A stretch of DNA of 64,000 nt. Origin: Schlegelella_A sp038231215. GTDB lineage: Bacteria > Pseudomonadota > Gammaproteobacteria > Burkholderiales > Burkholderiaceae_C. The DNA is taken from positions 93,580-157,579 of the forward strand of contig JBBRLS010000003.1 of NCBI GenBank assembly GCA_038231215.1, given 5' to 3'. The translations under genes were made by a program, and so were the position numbers. This document shows, piece after piece, positions 25,187 to 33,946 of this stretch; the stretch's first letter is position 1, and each line of letters starts with the position of its first letter. The notes under the pieces were generated by a model. It was not told the DNA's origin. It made no database searches and saw nothing but the letters and a program-made list of their open reading frames with translations.

Positions 25187-27850
25187 ATGCAAGCAACCCG
25201 AATTCCGCGCTACCCCGTGTCGCCGGGCCCAGGCGGGTGCCTGTCCAGCTGGCTCTCGATCGGCCTGGCCGCCGCGCTGCTCGTGGCCTGCGGCGGCGCT
25301 TCGGACGACGGCACGGCCGCGCCGCCCGGCGGGTCGGCGCCGGCTGCGGTCTCGTTCAAGCTCCTTCCGGCCCGGGTCGGCCTCGGCGCCGGCGGCGAAA
25401 CCCGCTTGCTCGCCTTGCAGCGCCCGGGTGCGCTGGTCTGGTCGTCGAGCGATCCGGCGACGGCGAGCGTCGACGCCGAGGGCCTGGTGACGGGGCGCGC
25501 TGCCGGCAGCGCGGTGATCAGCGCGACCTCGGGAAGCGCCGTCGCGTCGGCGAGCGTGCAGGTCTACGCCACCACGGCGGCGACCGGCTCGGCGCTGATC
25601 GCGACCGCCCTGGCACAGAGACGGATCAGCGCCGAGCAGGCGCTGATGTACAGCGTGTTCGCGATGTTCGGCGATCCGCGCCTGCCCTCTGAATTCGCCG
25701 GGGCGCCCGACGGCGCGCCCGATCACATGCTGCTGCGCCGGGTCTCCGGCCAGCTGGCCTTGCTCTCGCCGGCAACCCGGGACGCGCTGGTCCCGTTCCT
25801 GCTGCCGCCGATCTATGCCCAGAGCTGGTTCGCCCAGCAGCTCGGCCTGCCGCCGGCCGCCGCGGCGAGCGACCGCAAGGCCATTGCCGCCGCCGGCCGC
25901 GACAAGCGGCCCGGCGCCACGAGCGTGAACTGCGAAGCCGCAGTGCTGTCGCGCTTCTGGCGCACCTTGTCGACGGCGCACTTCAACATCCACTACATCG
26001 CCCTCGGCAGCGACGAGGTCTTCGACGCCTACCACCGCAAGGGCGCCGAGACGATCGCCGCGGTGGTCGAGGAGGTCTACCGGGCCGAGACCGATCTCCT
26101 GGCGCGGCATCCGATGCCGGACACGAACGAGGCGTGCAACGGCGGCGACGGCGCGCTCGACATCTACCTGACCTCGCTCGGCAGCTCCGACACCCGCGGC
26201 GCGACCACGAGCTATCCAGATCGCTGCAACAACGTGCCGAGCTGGATCGCGATCAACGCCGGCGACCCGGCGATCGCATCGGCGAGCAGCGGAATCGGCG
26301 ACGCGCTGCGCGAGACCAAGGCGATCGTCGCCCACGAGTTCGCCCACGTGCTGCAGTTCACGATGAACCGGCCCGGCAACGCCTTCGGGGGTTGCGAGGA
26401 GTACGAGTGGCTCGACGAAGCGACCGCCGAGTGGGCAATGGATTTCGTCGACCCGACCTGGAACCGCGAAGACGGCGTGAACAAGGCGAGCCCGAACTAC
26501 CAGCGCAGCGGCTCGTTCTACGCGCAGTACCTGTACAGCGACCACATGGCGTCGATCGAGAAGCCCGGACTGGCCGGCGACCCGAAGAAAAACGGCTACG
26601 CCGACTACATCTTCTTCCAGTACCTGGCAAGGAAGTACGACCCGAGCACGATCAAGGAGATCTACGACGCCATGGAAGCGAGGAGCAGCGTCGAGGCGGT
26701 CGAAGCCGCGCTGGCGTCCAAGGGCGGGATGAAGGTGGTCTGGCCGGAGTTCGCGATGACCTTGTGGAACGACGACGCCCACCAGAACCTCGACGACCTG
26801 AGCCGCTGGGACAGGTACGACTTCGGCCTCGCGCCGGTGTTCGAGCGCCGCGCCGGGGTGCCGCCGGCGCATCCGGAAGCCGACAAGCTGAAGACGATCG
26901 AGGTCGACCAGAGGGGGCTAGGGCGCGAGTCGTTCCGCATGCTCAAGAACGCGCTCGAGCGGCCCGGCGGCGCCAGCGCCGACTTCTACGAGATCCAGCC
27001 GCGCAGCATCTTCTACGAGCACCTGAGATTCAGCGACCCGGCGGTCAGCTCGGTCTACTTCTTCAATCCGGTCGCCGTGATCCCCGGGCACGGGTTCATC
27101 AAGGTCCAGGCGAGGAAGAAGATCGGCGGCACTTGGCGCGATACCGAGGACTGGACCGACGAGTCGTACAAGCAGTTCTGCCGCGACAAGAAGGACGAGC
27201 GGCTCGAGGAGCTGCTGATCGTGATCAGCAACAGCCAGGTCGATCGCGCCAACGAGACGCCGTTCCGCTTTCCCAAGCTCGTGCCGATGCTGGCCAGCAG
27301 CTCGAACGTCGGCTGCTGGAAGTGGCTCGGCACGGCATCGTCGGTGGTCACGGGCACCGTCCCGGGGCCGAGCGAATCGACCGCGCGCGGCAACGTGACC
27401 TTCGAAGTGGCGAGCATGCTGCCCGGCCGGCTCAGGTTCGAGACCAGCATCGGCAACGTCGGCGGCGATTCGAGGGCGACGCTGGGCGCCTGCACGTTGA
27501 CCTCGGCCGGTGCAACGCGCGCCGCCGGCCGCCTGCCCCTGCCCGACGGCACGATCGATTTCAACCTCGATCTGGACCTCGGCTTCGGCCAGATCGGCGG
27601 CCAAGCGCCGGACCGCAAGCTCATCACGCTCGCTTCGTCGAGCACCCTGTCGACGACGAACACGCTGGCCTGCCCGACCGGGACCCAGACCTCGGTGTTC
27701 GACACCACCTGGGACTGGCTGCACGTCGACGAGCCCGAGCTCTACCCGGTCTCCGCCGACGGTCGAACCATCGAAGGCCGCTTCACCAGCAACCTGCCCG
27801 GTGGCGGGAGCATCAACACGGTCTGGAAGTTCACGGCGCAGCGCGAATAG
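25187..27850 (+). CDS. Lipoprotein zinc metallopeptidase with Ig-like domain (HEFAH, M30-like)
   Basis: 887 residues. A lipoprotein signal ends LLVAC (Cys35). Residues about 55-130 are a Big_2-type Ig domain (SSDPATASVDAEGLVTG). The catalytic part holds HEFAH at 383-387, and a downstream glutamate in EWLDEATAEW (407-416) is a fitting third zinc ligand, as in gluzincins of the hyicolysin (M30) type. A beta-rich C-terminal half of about 350 residues shows no motif I know. It is expected to be a surface or periplasm-facing protease. Its promoter carries the putative SARP operator. The purN gene converges 17 bases downstream. Confidence 0.8.
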   Translation: MQATRIPRYPVSPGPGGCLSSWLSIGLAAALLVACGGASDDGTAAPPGGSAPAAVSFKLLPARVGLGAGGETRLLALQRPGALVWSSSDPATASVDAEGLVTGRAAGSAVISATSGSAVASASVQVYATTAATGSALIATALAQRRISAEQALMYSVFAMFGDPRLPSEFAGAPDGAPDHMLLRRVSGQLALLSPATRDALVPFLLPPIYAQSWFAQQLGLPPAAAASDRKAIAAAGRDKRPGATSVNCEAAVLSRFWRTLSTAHFNIHYIALGSDEVFDAYHRKGAETIAAVVEEVYRAETDLLARHPMPDTNEACNGGDGALDIYLTSLGSSDTRGATTSYPDRCNNVPSWIAINAGDPAIASASSGIGDALRETKAIVAHEFAHVLQFTMNRPGNAFGGCEEYEWLDEATAEWAMDFVDPTWNREDGVNKASPNYQRSGSFYAQYLYSDHMASIEKPGLAGDPKKNGYADYIFFQYLARKYDPSTIKEIYDAMEARSSVEAVEAALASKGGMKVVWPEFAMTLWNDDAHQNLDDLSRWDRYDFGLAPVFERRAGVPPAHPEADKLKTIEVDQRGLGRESFRMLKNALERPGGASADFYEIQPRSIFYEHLRFSDPAVSSVYFFNPVAVIPGHGFIKVQARKKIGGTWRDTEDWTDESYKQFCRDKKDERLEELLIVISNSQVDRANETPFRFPKLVPMLASSSNVGCWKWLGTASSVVTGTVPGPSESTARGNVTFEVASMLPGRLRFETSIGNVGGDSRATLGACTLTSAGATRAAGRLPLPDGTIDFNLDLDLGFGQIGGQAPDRKLITLASSSTLSTTNTLACPTGTQTSVFDTTWDWLHVDEPELYPVSADGRTIEGRFTSNLPGGGSINTVWKFTAQRE

Positions 27851-27867
27851 CCCAGGGACCGTTGACG

Positions 27868-28509
27868 CTATGGGCCCTGGTCCGGCAGCAGCAACTGGGA
27901 GACGCCGCCGGTGTGTCCGACGACGCCGGCGCGCCGCCCGAGCACGCCGCCGACGAGCCAGCCGATCGCTCGCGGATAGAGCAGGTGCTCGCGCGCGAGC
28001 ACGCGGGCAGCGAGCGTCTGTTCGGTGTCGTCGGGTAGCACCGGAACGACCGCCTGGCCGATGATCGGCCCATGGTCGAGGTCGGCGGTGACGAAATGGA
28101 CGCTCGCGCCAGCCACCTTGCAGCCCGCCTCGATGGCGCGGCGGTGCGTATGCAACCCGGGGAACGCCGGCAGCAGCGAGGGATGGATGTTGACGAGGCG
28201 GCCGTCGAATCGCGTCACGAACGCAGGCCCCAGGATGCGCATGAAGCCGGCCAGCGCCACGACATCTGGGGCGAAGCCGTCGATCGTCTGCGCCAGCTCG
28301 GCGTCGAAGGATTCGCGCGCGCCGAAGGCCCTGTGATCGACGACCGCGGTGGCGATGCCATGCTCGCGCGCGAAGGCCAGGCCGGCCGCATCGGCCCGGT
28401 TGCTGATCACCGCCGCGACCCGCGCCGGCCAGCCTTCTTCCGCGCATCGGCCGACGATCGCCTCCATGTTCGAGCCACGTCCCGAGATGAGGATGACGAT
28501 GTTCTTCAT
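27868..28509 (-). CDS. purN: Phosphoribosylglycinamide formyltransferase PurN
   Basis: 213 residues. GRGSN at 10-14 binds the phosphate of GAR; NIHPSLLPAFPG and the later HFVTADLDHGPII carry the catalytic Asn, His and Asp of the formyl-tetrahydrofolate-dependent enzyme of purine synthesis. The ATG at 28509 gives the canonical MKNIVILISGRGSN start. It is transcribed divergently from trpS with a 73-base gap. Confidence 0.95.
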   Translation of the reverse strand: MKNIVILISGRGSNMEAIVGRCAEEGWPARVAAVISNRADAAGLAFAREHGIATAVVDHRAFGARESFDAELAQTIDGFAPDVVALAGFMRILGPAFVTRFDGRLVNIHPSLLPAFPGLHTHRRAIEAGCKVAGASVHFVTADLDHGPIIGQAVVPVLPDDTEQTLAARVLAREHLLYPRAIGWLVGGVLGRRAGVVGHTGGVSQLLLPDQGP

Positions 28510-28582
28510 GCGCGGCGCGAGTGTATCGGCGCGCCAGCGGCGCTTACCTACAATCGCAGCCTTTTGCCGAGAGCCGAACGCG

Positions 28583-29839
28583 ATGAGCGAGAGCACCGAG
28601 CCGACCTCCGACGACGCCCGCGCGGCACCCGCCGGCGCAGCACGTCGCGAGCGCGTGCTCTCGGGCATGCGGCCGACCGGCGCGCTGCACCTCGGCCATT
28701 ACCACGGCGCGCTCAAGAACTGGGTGCGCCTGCAGGCCGGCTACGAGTGCTTCTACTTCGTCGCCGACTGGCACGCGCTGACGACGCACTACGAAGAACG
28801 CGACGTCATAGAGAAGAACGTCTACGACATGGTGATCGACTGGCTCGCCGCCGGCATCGATCCCGACAACGCGACCCTTTTCATCCAGAGCCGCCTGCCC
28901 GAGCACGCCGAGCTGTTCACGCTGCTGGCGATGGGCACGCCGCTCGGCTGGCTCGAGCGCGTGCCGACCTACAAGGACCAGATCGAAAAGCTGAAGGACC
29001 GCGATCTCGCGACCTATGGCTTTCTCGGCTATCCGCTGCTGCAGGCCGCCGACATCCTCATCTACAAGGCCGCCTGGGTGCCGGTCGGCGAAGACCAGTC
29101 CTCGCACGTCGAGCTGACGCGCGAGGTGGCGCGCCGCTTCAACCACCTGTACGGTCGCGAGCCCAACTTCGAGGAGCTTGCGCGCGAGCTCGTCAAGAAG
29201 CTCGGCAAGGACGCGGCCAAGGCCTTCGAGGCGGCGCGCAAGAACTTCCAGCAGGAAGGCGGCGAAGAAGCACTGCAGCGTGCGCGCAGCGTGCTCGACG
29301 CGAGCAAGTCGCTAAGCACCGCCGACCGCGAGCGACTCGACGCCTGGATCCGCGGCACCGGCAAGACGGTGCTGCACGAGCCGAAGGCGCTGCACACCGA
29401 AGTGAAGAAGCTGCCTGGCCTCGACGGCGCAAAGATGAGCAAGAGCTATGGCAATGGCATCGCCATGCGCGAAGAGCCGGCCGAGGTCGAGAGAAAGATC
29501 CGCCGCATGCCCACCGACCCGGCACGGGCGCGTCGCGAGAACCCGGGCGACCCCGAGAAATGCCCGGTCTGGCAGCTGCACAAGGTCTACTCGAACGACG
29601 AGACGCGGGCCTGGGTGGTGAACGGCTGCACGACGGCGGCGATCGGCTGCCTCGACTGCAAGCAGCCGCTGATCGAGGCGATCATTCGCGAGCAGGCGCC
29701 TTGGCGCGAGCGGGCCGCCGCCTATCTGGCCGACCCGAAGCGCGTGCACTGGATCCTCGAGGTCGGCACCGAGCGGGCGCGCACGGTGGCGCGCGAGACG
29801 ATGCGCGACGTGCGCGAGGCGATGGGCCTTTCGTACTGA
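28583..29839 (+). CDS. trpS: Tryptophanyl-tRNA synthetase
   Basis: 418 residues. Class I motifs HLGH at 36-39 and KMSKS near 284-288. Between them is a long charged insertion (about 170-270, including LVKKLGKDAAKAFEAARKNF) seen in one proteobacterial TrpRS lineage and making it longer than the 330-residue E. coli enzyme. The first 24 residues are a hydrophilic extension. TACAAT at 28549-28554 is a likely -10 for this gene. The reverse gene plsY starts its 3' end immediately after. Confidence 0.93.
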   Translation: MSESTEPTSDDARAAPAGAARRERVLSGMRPTGALHLGHYHGALKNWVRLQAGYECFYFVADWHALTTHYEERDVIEKNVYDMVIDWLAAGIDPDNATLFIQSRLPEHAELFTLLAMGTPLGWLERVPTYKDQIEKLKDRDLATYGFLGYPLLQAADILIYKAAWVPVGEDQSSHVELTREVARRFNHLYGREPNFEELARELVKKLGKDAAKAFEAARKNFQQEGGEEALQRARSVLDASKSLSTADRERLDAWIRGTGKTVLHEPKALHTEVKKLPGLDGAKMSKSYGNGIAMREEPAEVERKIRRMPTDPARARRENPGDPEKCPVWQLHKVYSNDETRAWVVNGCTTAAIGCLDCKQPLIEAIIREQAPWRERAAAYLADPKRVHWILEVGTERARTVARETMRDVREAMGLSY

Positions 29840-30511
29840 TCAGTGCTTGGCGTGCCTGGGCTCTCGCTTGCGCGCCTGCACGACCGTGCCTGACTTCCGG
29901 CCGATCTTGCTCTCGGTGCCGGCGAGCAGCTTGGAGATGTTGGCCGCGTGACGCCAGACAAGCAGCAGCGACATGACGAAGATCACCGCGGCATCGGCCC
30001 CGGCGTCCCAGATTAGCAGTTGATAGAACGGCGCAAAGACGGCCGAGACCAGCGAAGCAAGCGACGAGTAGCGGAAGAACGCCGCGATGATGAGCCAGGT
30101 GGCGATCGTCGCCAGTCCCAGCCATGGGTTGAGGCCGAGCAACACGCCGGCCGCAGTCGCGACGCCCTTGCCGCCCTTGAAGCGAAAGAGCACCGGCCAG
30201 AGATGACCAAGAAAGGCACCGAGCCCGGCGAGCGCCGCGCTCCATTCGAGCGCGTCGCCGGCGATGCCGAAGCGCGCCACGGCCCAGCGCGCGAGCAGCA
30301 CGGCGACGGCGCCCTTCACGGCGTCGAGGGCAAGCGTCAGGATCGCCGCCGCCTTGCTGCCCGAGCGCAACACGTTGGTCGCGCCCGGATTGCCCGAGCC
30401 ATAGCTGCGCGGATCGGCCAGGCCCATCGCCCGGCTGACGATCACGGCGAACGACAGCGAGCCGATGAGGTAGCCGCCGACGAGGGCGAGAAAGGAAAGG
30501 GCGAGTGTCAT
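29840..30511 (-). CDS. plsY: Glycerol-3-phosphate acyltransferase PlsY
   Basis: 223 residues with five membrane segments. GSGNPGATNVLR and FRFKGGKGVATAAGV are the conserved loops of PlsY, which moves acyl groups from acyl-phosphate to glycerol-3-phosphate. A basic C-terminal tail of about 30 residues extends beyond the usual end. Its ATG overlaps the TGA of the ybaK-like gene by 4 bases. It converges on trpS with no gap. Confidence 0.93.
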   Translation of the reverse strand: MTLALSFLALVGGYLIGSLSFAVIVSRAMGLADPRSYGSGNPGATNVLRSGSKAAAILTLALDAVKGAVAVLLARWAVARFGIAGDALEWSAALAGLGAFLGHLWPVLFRFKGGKGVATAAGVLLGLNPWLGLATIATWLIIAAFFRYSSLASLVSAVFAPFYQLLIWDAGADAAVIFVMSLLLVWRHAANISKLLAGTESKIGRKSGTVVQARKREPRHAKH

Positions 30512-31065
30512 CGTGACGAGCGCGAAGGGCCGGGTGGCACCGATTCTGGCTGGTTCGCGCAGCGCACCGAGCGCGCGCCGAGCAGTTTGATCAGGGCCAT
30601 CGGCGCGATGCCGACGAGAAAGCCGCGCCGCCCGCCATTGATGTAGACGGTTTGGAGCGCGAGCACGGTTTGCTCGACGTAGACCGGCATCGGCTTTCGC
30701 GTCGCGAAGGGCGAGGTGCCGCCCACCTGGTAGCCGCTGTGCCGCTCCGCGACCTCGGGACTGCAGGGCTCGACCGACTTGACGCCGATGGCGCGCGCCA
30801 GGTTCTTGGTGCTCACCTGGCGATCGCCGTGCATGAGCACGACGAGCGGCCGCGCGTTCTCGTCCTGCATGACCAGCGTTTTCACGACCGCATGTTCGTC
30901 GACCTCGAGTTGGCGCGCCGACTCGGCCGTGCCGCCGTGCTCGACATAGTCGTAGACGTGCTCGGTGAAGGCGACGCCGGAGCGGCGCAGGAGCTGCGTC
31001 GCCGGCGTCTCGCTGACCCGTGTGTTCTTCTTTGCCACCGCGCCATTCTCCGACGCCTTTGGCAA
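30508..31065 (-). CDS. ybaK: Cys-tRNA(Pro)/Cys-tRNA(Cys) deacylase, YbaK/EbsC family
   Basis: 185 residues. The YbaK core is clear: VVKTLVMQDENARPLVVLMHG, a lysine in STKNLARAIGVKSV, GGTSPFATRKPMPVYVE and the final YINGGRRGFLVGI. The enzyme hydrolyses mischarged Cys-tRNA(Pro). The C-terminal 20 residues after SVRCAN are extra. A GTG ten codons in (VAKKNTRV) would match the usual family start better than the ATG at 31065. It is coupled to plsY. Confidence 0.9.
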   Translation of the reverse strand: MPKASENGAVAKKNTRVSETPATQLLRRSGVAFTEHVYDYVEHGGTAESARQLEVDEHAVVKTLVMQDENARPLVVLMHGDRQVSTKNLARAIGVKSVEPCSPEVAERHSGYQVGGTSPFATRKPMPVYVEQTVLALQTVYINGGRRGFLVGIAPMALIKLLGARSVRCANQPESVPPGPSRSSR

Positions 31066-31068
31066 AGC

Positions 31069-32496
31069 TCAAGCGTCGAGCCCGAACCTCGTCTGGCGAC
31101 CCCAGCTTCGTTGCCGGGTCAGGAAGGCGACCCAGCCGAGCGCCGCGCCGGTGTGACGCAACAACTGGAAGGTGAAAGGCTCGACCAGCGCCGCGACCAG
31201 CGCCCAGGCGAAGCTGGCCCGGCCGGCATCGCCGAGCCAGCGTCGATAGAGATGCACCGACCAGAGATGAAAGGCCAGATCGATGCCGATCTTGCCGACG
31301 ATGATCGCCGCCACCGGCGCGACGACGTCGATGCGCCCGCGCGCCACGTACACGACGAGCAGCCCAAAGGCGGTCAGGCCGTAGAGCGGCTGCAAGGTGT
31401 CGATCGCCTTGACGGGCAGCATCAGCCTGCCGAGCCATCCAGCACGCCGGTCGCCGACCATCGCGCGGTACCAGTACTGCGTCTGCAGGAAGCCGCCGAA
31501 CCAGCGGCGTCGCTGGCGCAGGAAGGCGCCGACGCTGCCCGGCGCCTCGGTGCGCGCCTGCGCGTCGCCGAGGACACGAAAGCGCCAGTCGAGGCCGCGG
31601 TCGACGGCCCGCCGGCGCAGGCGATGGATGAGCTCGTAGTCCTCGACCAGGCAGGCCGCGTCGAAGCCACCGACGGCGATCACGGCGCTGCGCCGAAAGC
31701 CGGCGAACGCGCCCGAGATGAGAAGCAGGCTCTCGACCTGCATCCAGGCGTAGCGCGACAGGAAGTTGCGGATGTACTCGTAGGTCTGGAACCACTCGAG
31801 GCAGCGGCCGGCGAGCGTGTCCCGGCACACCGGCGTGATGACGCCGGTGGCGGCGACAAGCGCCGGCTCGGCGGCGAAGGCGCGACGCACGGCGCCGATC
31901 GCACGTGCATCGAGCAAGGTGTCGGCGTCGACCGTCAGCACGACCTCGGCATCGACACGAACGATCGCCGCGTTGAGAGCGCGCGCCTTGCCGCCGTGCG
32001 GCAAGCGCAGCCAGACCAGGCTCGGATGCAAGGGGCTCGGTGCGCTCAGCGTGCCGGGCTCGGGTGCGACGAGGCCGTACTGGTCGACGAGCGTTCGCGC
32101 CGTGCCGTCGGTCGATCCGTCGTCGGCGATGACGATCTGCTCGGGCGGCTCGTGCTGCGCCAGCAGCGCGGCGATCGTCGCCGGCAGGACGCGCGCTTCG
32201 TCGCGTGCCGCGACGATGACAGCGACGCTGCACTTCGCATCGGCAGGCGCCAGCTGGCGCGGCCGCAGCAACCGCCAGGTGTGCCAGCCGACAAAGCCCT
32301 GCAGCACCGTGTCGTAAGCGACGTAGGCGATGCCGACCGACCAGGCGAGCACGCCGCCTTCGACGAAGGCGAAGACGAAGAGTGCGATCCAGAGCAGCAG
32401 CACGAGGCCGTGGATGACGACGCTGCGCCACGGCGTGGGCGGCGGCGCGAGCCGGGAAGAAGCGAGCGCAAGGGCCGGCGCGAGGGAATCGGTCAA
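31069..32496 (-). CDS. Processive family 2 glycosyltransferase, membrane-embedded
   Basis: 475 residues. Two hydrophobic segments near the N-terminus precede a GT-A domain: DDGSTDGTA, VDADT (the DxD), VEDYE and LRQRRRW (the QxxRW motif of processive enzymes). Three or four further membrane segments follow. This matches the cellulose synthase / poly-GlcNAc synthase type, which polymerises a sugar nucleotide and exports the chain. No partner subunits (BcsB, PgaB) lie nearby, so the polymer is unknown. It ends 4 bases upstream of the ybaK-like ATG. Confidence 0.83.
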   Translation of the reverse strand: MTDSLAPALALASSRLAPPPTPWRSVVIHGLVLLLWIALFVFAFVEGGVLAWSVGIAYVAYDTVLQGFVGWHTWRLLRPRQLAPADAKCSVAVIVAARDEARVLPATIAALLAQHEPPEQIVIADDGSTDGTARTLVDQYGLVAPEPGTLSAPSPLHPSLVWLRLPHGGKARALNAAIVRVDAEVVLTVDADTLLDARAIGAVRRAFAAEPALVAATGVITPVCRDTLAGRCLEWFQTYEYIRNFLSRYAWMQVESLLLISGAFAGFRRSAVIAVGGFDAACLVEDYELIHRLRRRAVDRGLDWRFRVLGDAQARTEAPGSVGAFLRQRRRWFGGFLQTQYWYRAMVGDRRAGWLGRLMLPVKAIDTLQPLYGLTAFGLLVVYVARGRIDVVAPVAAIIVGKIGIDLAFHLWSVHLYRRWLGDAGRASFAWALVAALVEPFTFQLLRHTGAALGWVAFLTRQRSWGRQTRFGLDA

Positions 32497-32619
32497 GGGC
32501 GGGATGGACGTGCGTGAAGGGTTGACGGCGATGCGAAGCTACGCAGGAAACCCGTCTGCGGACGCGGACAGACCGCGCCGCGCGTGCAAAGTTTCGTGAT
32601 CGTGGTGTGAAATACGCGC

Positions 32620-33237
32620 GTGTCTGCCGCCCGCTACACCCGCACCGCCGTCGTCCTGCACTGGCTCGTCGCCGTGTTCATCGCCGTCAACGTCGCGCTC
32701 GCCCTGTCGGTCGACTTTTTGCCCGATGAATGGGTGCGCGCCGTCATCGACGCGCACAAGTCGACCGGCATCACCGTGCTCGGCCTCGTGCTGATGCGCA
32801 TCCTCTGGCGCATGGCGCATCCGCCGCCGTCGCTGCCCGCCGGCTATGCGCGATGGGAACGCACGGCGGCGCAGGTCGCGCACGGCGCCCTCTATGCGCT
32901 CATGCTGCTGCTGCCGATTTCAGGCTGGCTGCACGACTCGGCATGGAAAGACGCGGCGACGCACCCGATGACCCTGTTCGGCCTCGTGCCCTGGCCGCGC
33001 ATCGGACTGATCGAGGCGATCGAGCCGGTGACGCGGGAATCGCTGCACACGCTCTTAGGCGTCTTCCACACCGCCTTCGGCTACCTGCTTTACGCATTGC
33101 TCGTCTTGCACATCAGCGGCGCGCTCAAGCATCAATGGCTCGACCGCCAGCCCGAACTGCAACGGATGACGCTCGGTCGCGGCAAGGTCGGCGACGCTCA
33201 GGCGCCGGAGCGAATCGACGCCGCGCCGCGCCGATAG
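32620..33237 (+). CDS. Cytochrome b561 family protein
   Basis: 205 residues starting at GTG 32620. Four membrane helices carry histidines placed for two b-type hemes: HW at 14-15, DAHKSTG, HGALYALMLLLPISGW and HTAFGYLLYALLVLHISGALKHQW. Such proteins pass electrons between quinone and periplasmic acceptors. The last 40 bases overlap the convergent methyltransferase gene. The hydrophilic C-terminal tail after TLGRGK is poorly conserved. Confidence 0.88.
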   Translation: MSAARYTRTAVVLHWLVAVFIAVNVALALSVDFLPDEWVRAVIDAHKSTGITVLGLVLMRILWRMAHPPPSLPAGYARWERTAAQVAHGALYALMLLLPISGWLHDSAWKDAATHPMTLFGLVPWPRIGLIEAIEPVTRESLHTLLGVFHTAFGYLLYALLVLHISGALKHQWLDRQPELQRMTLGRGKVGDAQAPERIDAAPRR

Positions 33238-33926
33238 ACCAGCATGCGGCCCTTGTATTTCTCATTGCGCGCGGTCGCCTCGGTGTCGAGCCGCTCTTCG
33301 GTCAGGGCAAAGCCGAGGGCCGCCATCTGACGGTTGAAGGCCGGCCGGTTGCCGCGATCGGGATCGACGATCCATACCTCGGCCACCGACGTGGTGTGCC
33401 GGCCGATGAAGCCGGCGAGCGCGGCCCGCTCGTCGCGTTCGTAGAGCAGGTCGCTGCCGATGACCAGGTCGAAGCGACCGTGCACGGTGCGGCTGCCGAG
33501 CGTGCGCGAGCGCACACGCGCCGGCTCGGCGGCGGCCCAGTCGCCGTAACGAAACGGCATCGGCGCGAGTCCGTTCAGGCGCAGGTTCCGGCGCAGGAAG
33601 GCGGCCGCCAGCGGATGGCAGTCGCTCGCCGTCACGTCGGCGCCACGCCGATGCCCGACCAGGCTGGCCAAAGCCAGGCCGCAACCCACCTCGAGGATGC
33701 GCTCGCCAGCGCGCACCGACCGCCGCGCCAGGCGCGCTGCAAGGTGCGCACCCGAAGGCCAGAGCAGGCCGAACAGGGGCCAGGTTGCCGAAGAGATGCC
33801 GCGCCGCTCGGCGTCGCCCAAGGGGTCGAAGAACTGCTGACGGTCGAGCAGCGAGCGAATCGTCAGGTCGCCGGTGCCGGCGACGGCGATGCGCTCCTGC
33901 TTGGTGTCGTAGCCGGGCTCGGTCAT
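33198..33926 (-). CDS. Class I SAM-dependent methyltransferase (lysine/nicotinamide methyltransferase-like)
   Basis: 242 residues. ILEVGCGLALASLVGHRRGADVTASDCHP is motif I with the acidic end of strand 2, and DLVIGSDLLYERD is the post-motif typical of the METTL21/ETFB-lysine methyltransferase group. The substrate is probably a protein lysine, but this is family-level inference. It is the last gene of a minus-strand run with the Bug receptor, 20 bases upstream, and overlaps the 3' end of cytochrome b561 by 40 bases. Confidence 0.8.
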   Translation of the reverse strand: MTEPGYDTKQERIAVAGTGDLTIRSLLDRQQFFDPLGDAERRGISSATWPLFGLLWPSGAHLAARLARRSVRAGERILEVGCGLALASLVGHRRGADVTASDCHPLAAAFLRRNLRLNGLAPMPFRYGDWAAAEPARVRSRTLGSRTVHGRFDLVIGSDLLYERDERAALAGFIGRHTTSVAEVWIVDPDRGNRPAFNRQMAALGFALTEERLDTEATARNEKYKGRMLVYRRGAASIRSGA

Positions 33927-33946
33927 CGCGGGTCCGGCGCGCCGCA

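Noticed and set aside
23918..26872. Long minus-strand frame with its own Met/Pro/Gly-rich repeats opposite the Met-rich protein gene
   Set aside because: GGCATGCC-like units are self-complementary, so the repeats mirror on the other strand. Signal peptide and spacing favour the plus-strand gene.
31141..31160. GTGTGACG inside the glycosyltransferase gene as a third SARP operator
   Set aside because: It is a single copy within coding sequence, without an 11-base partner or the TACAAC box.
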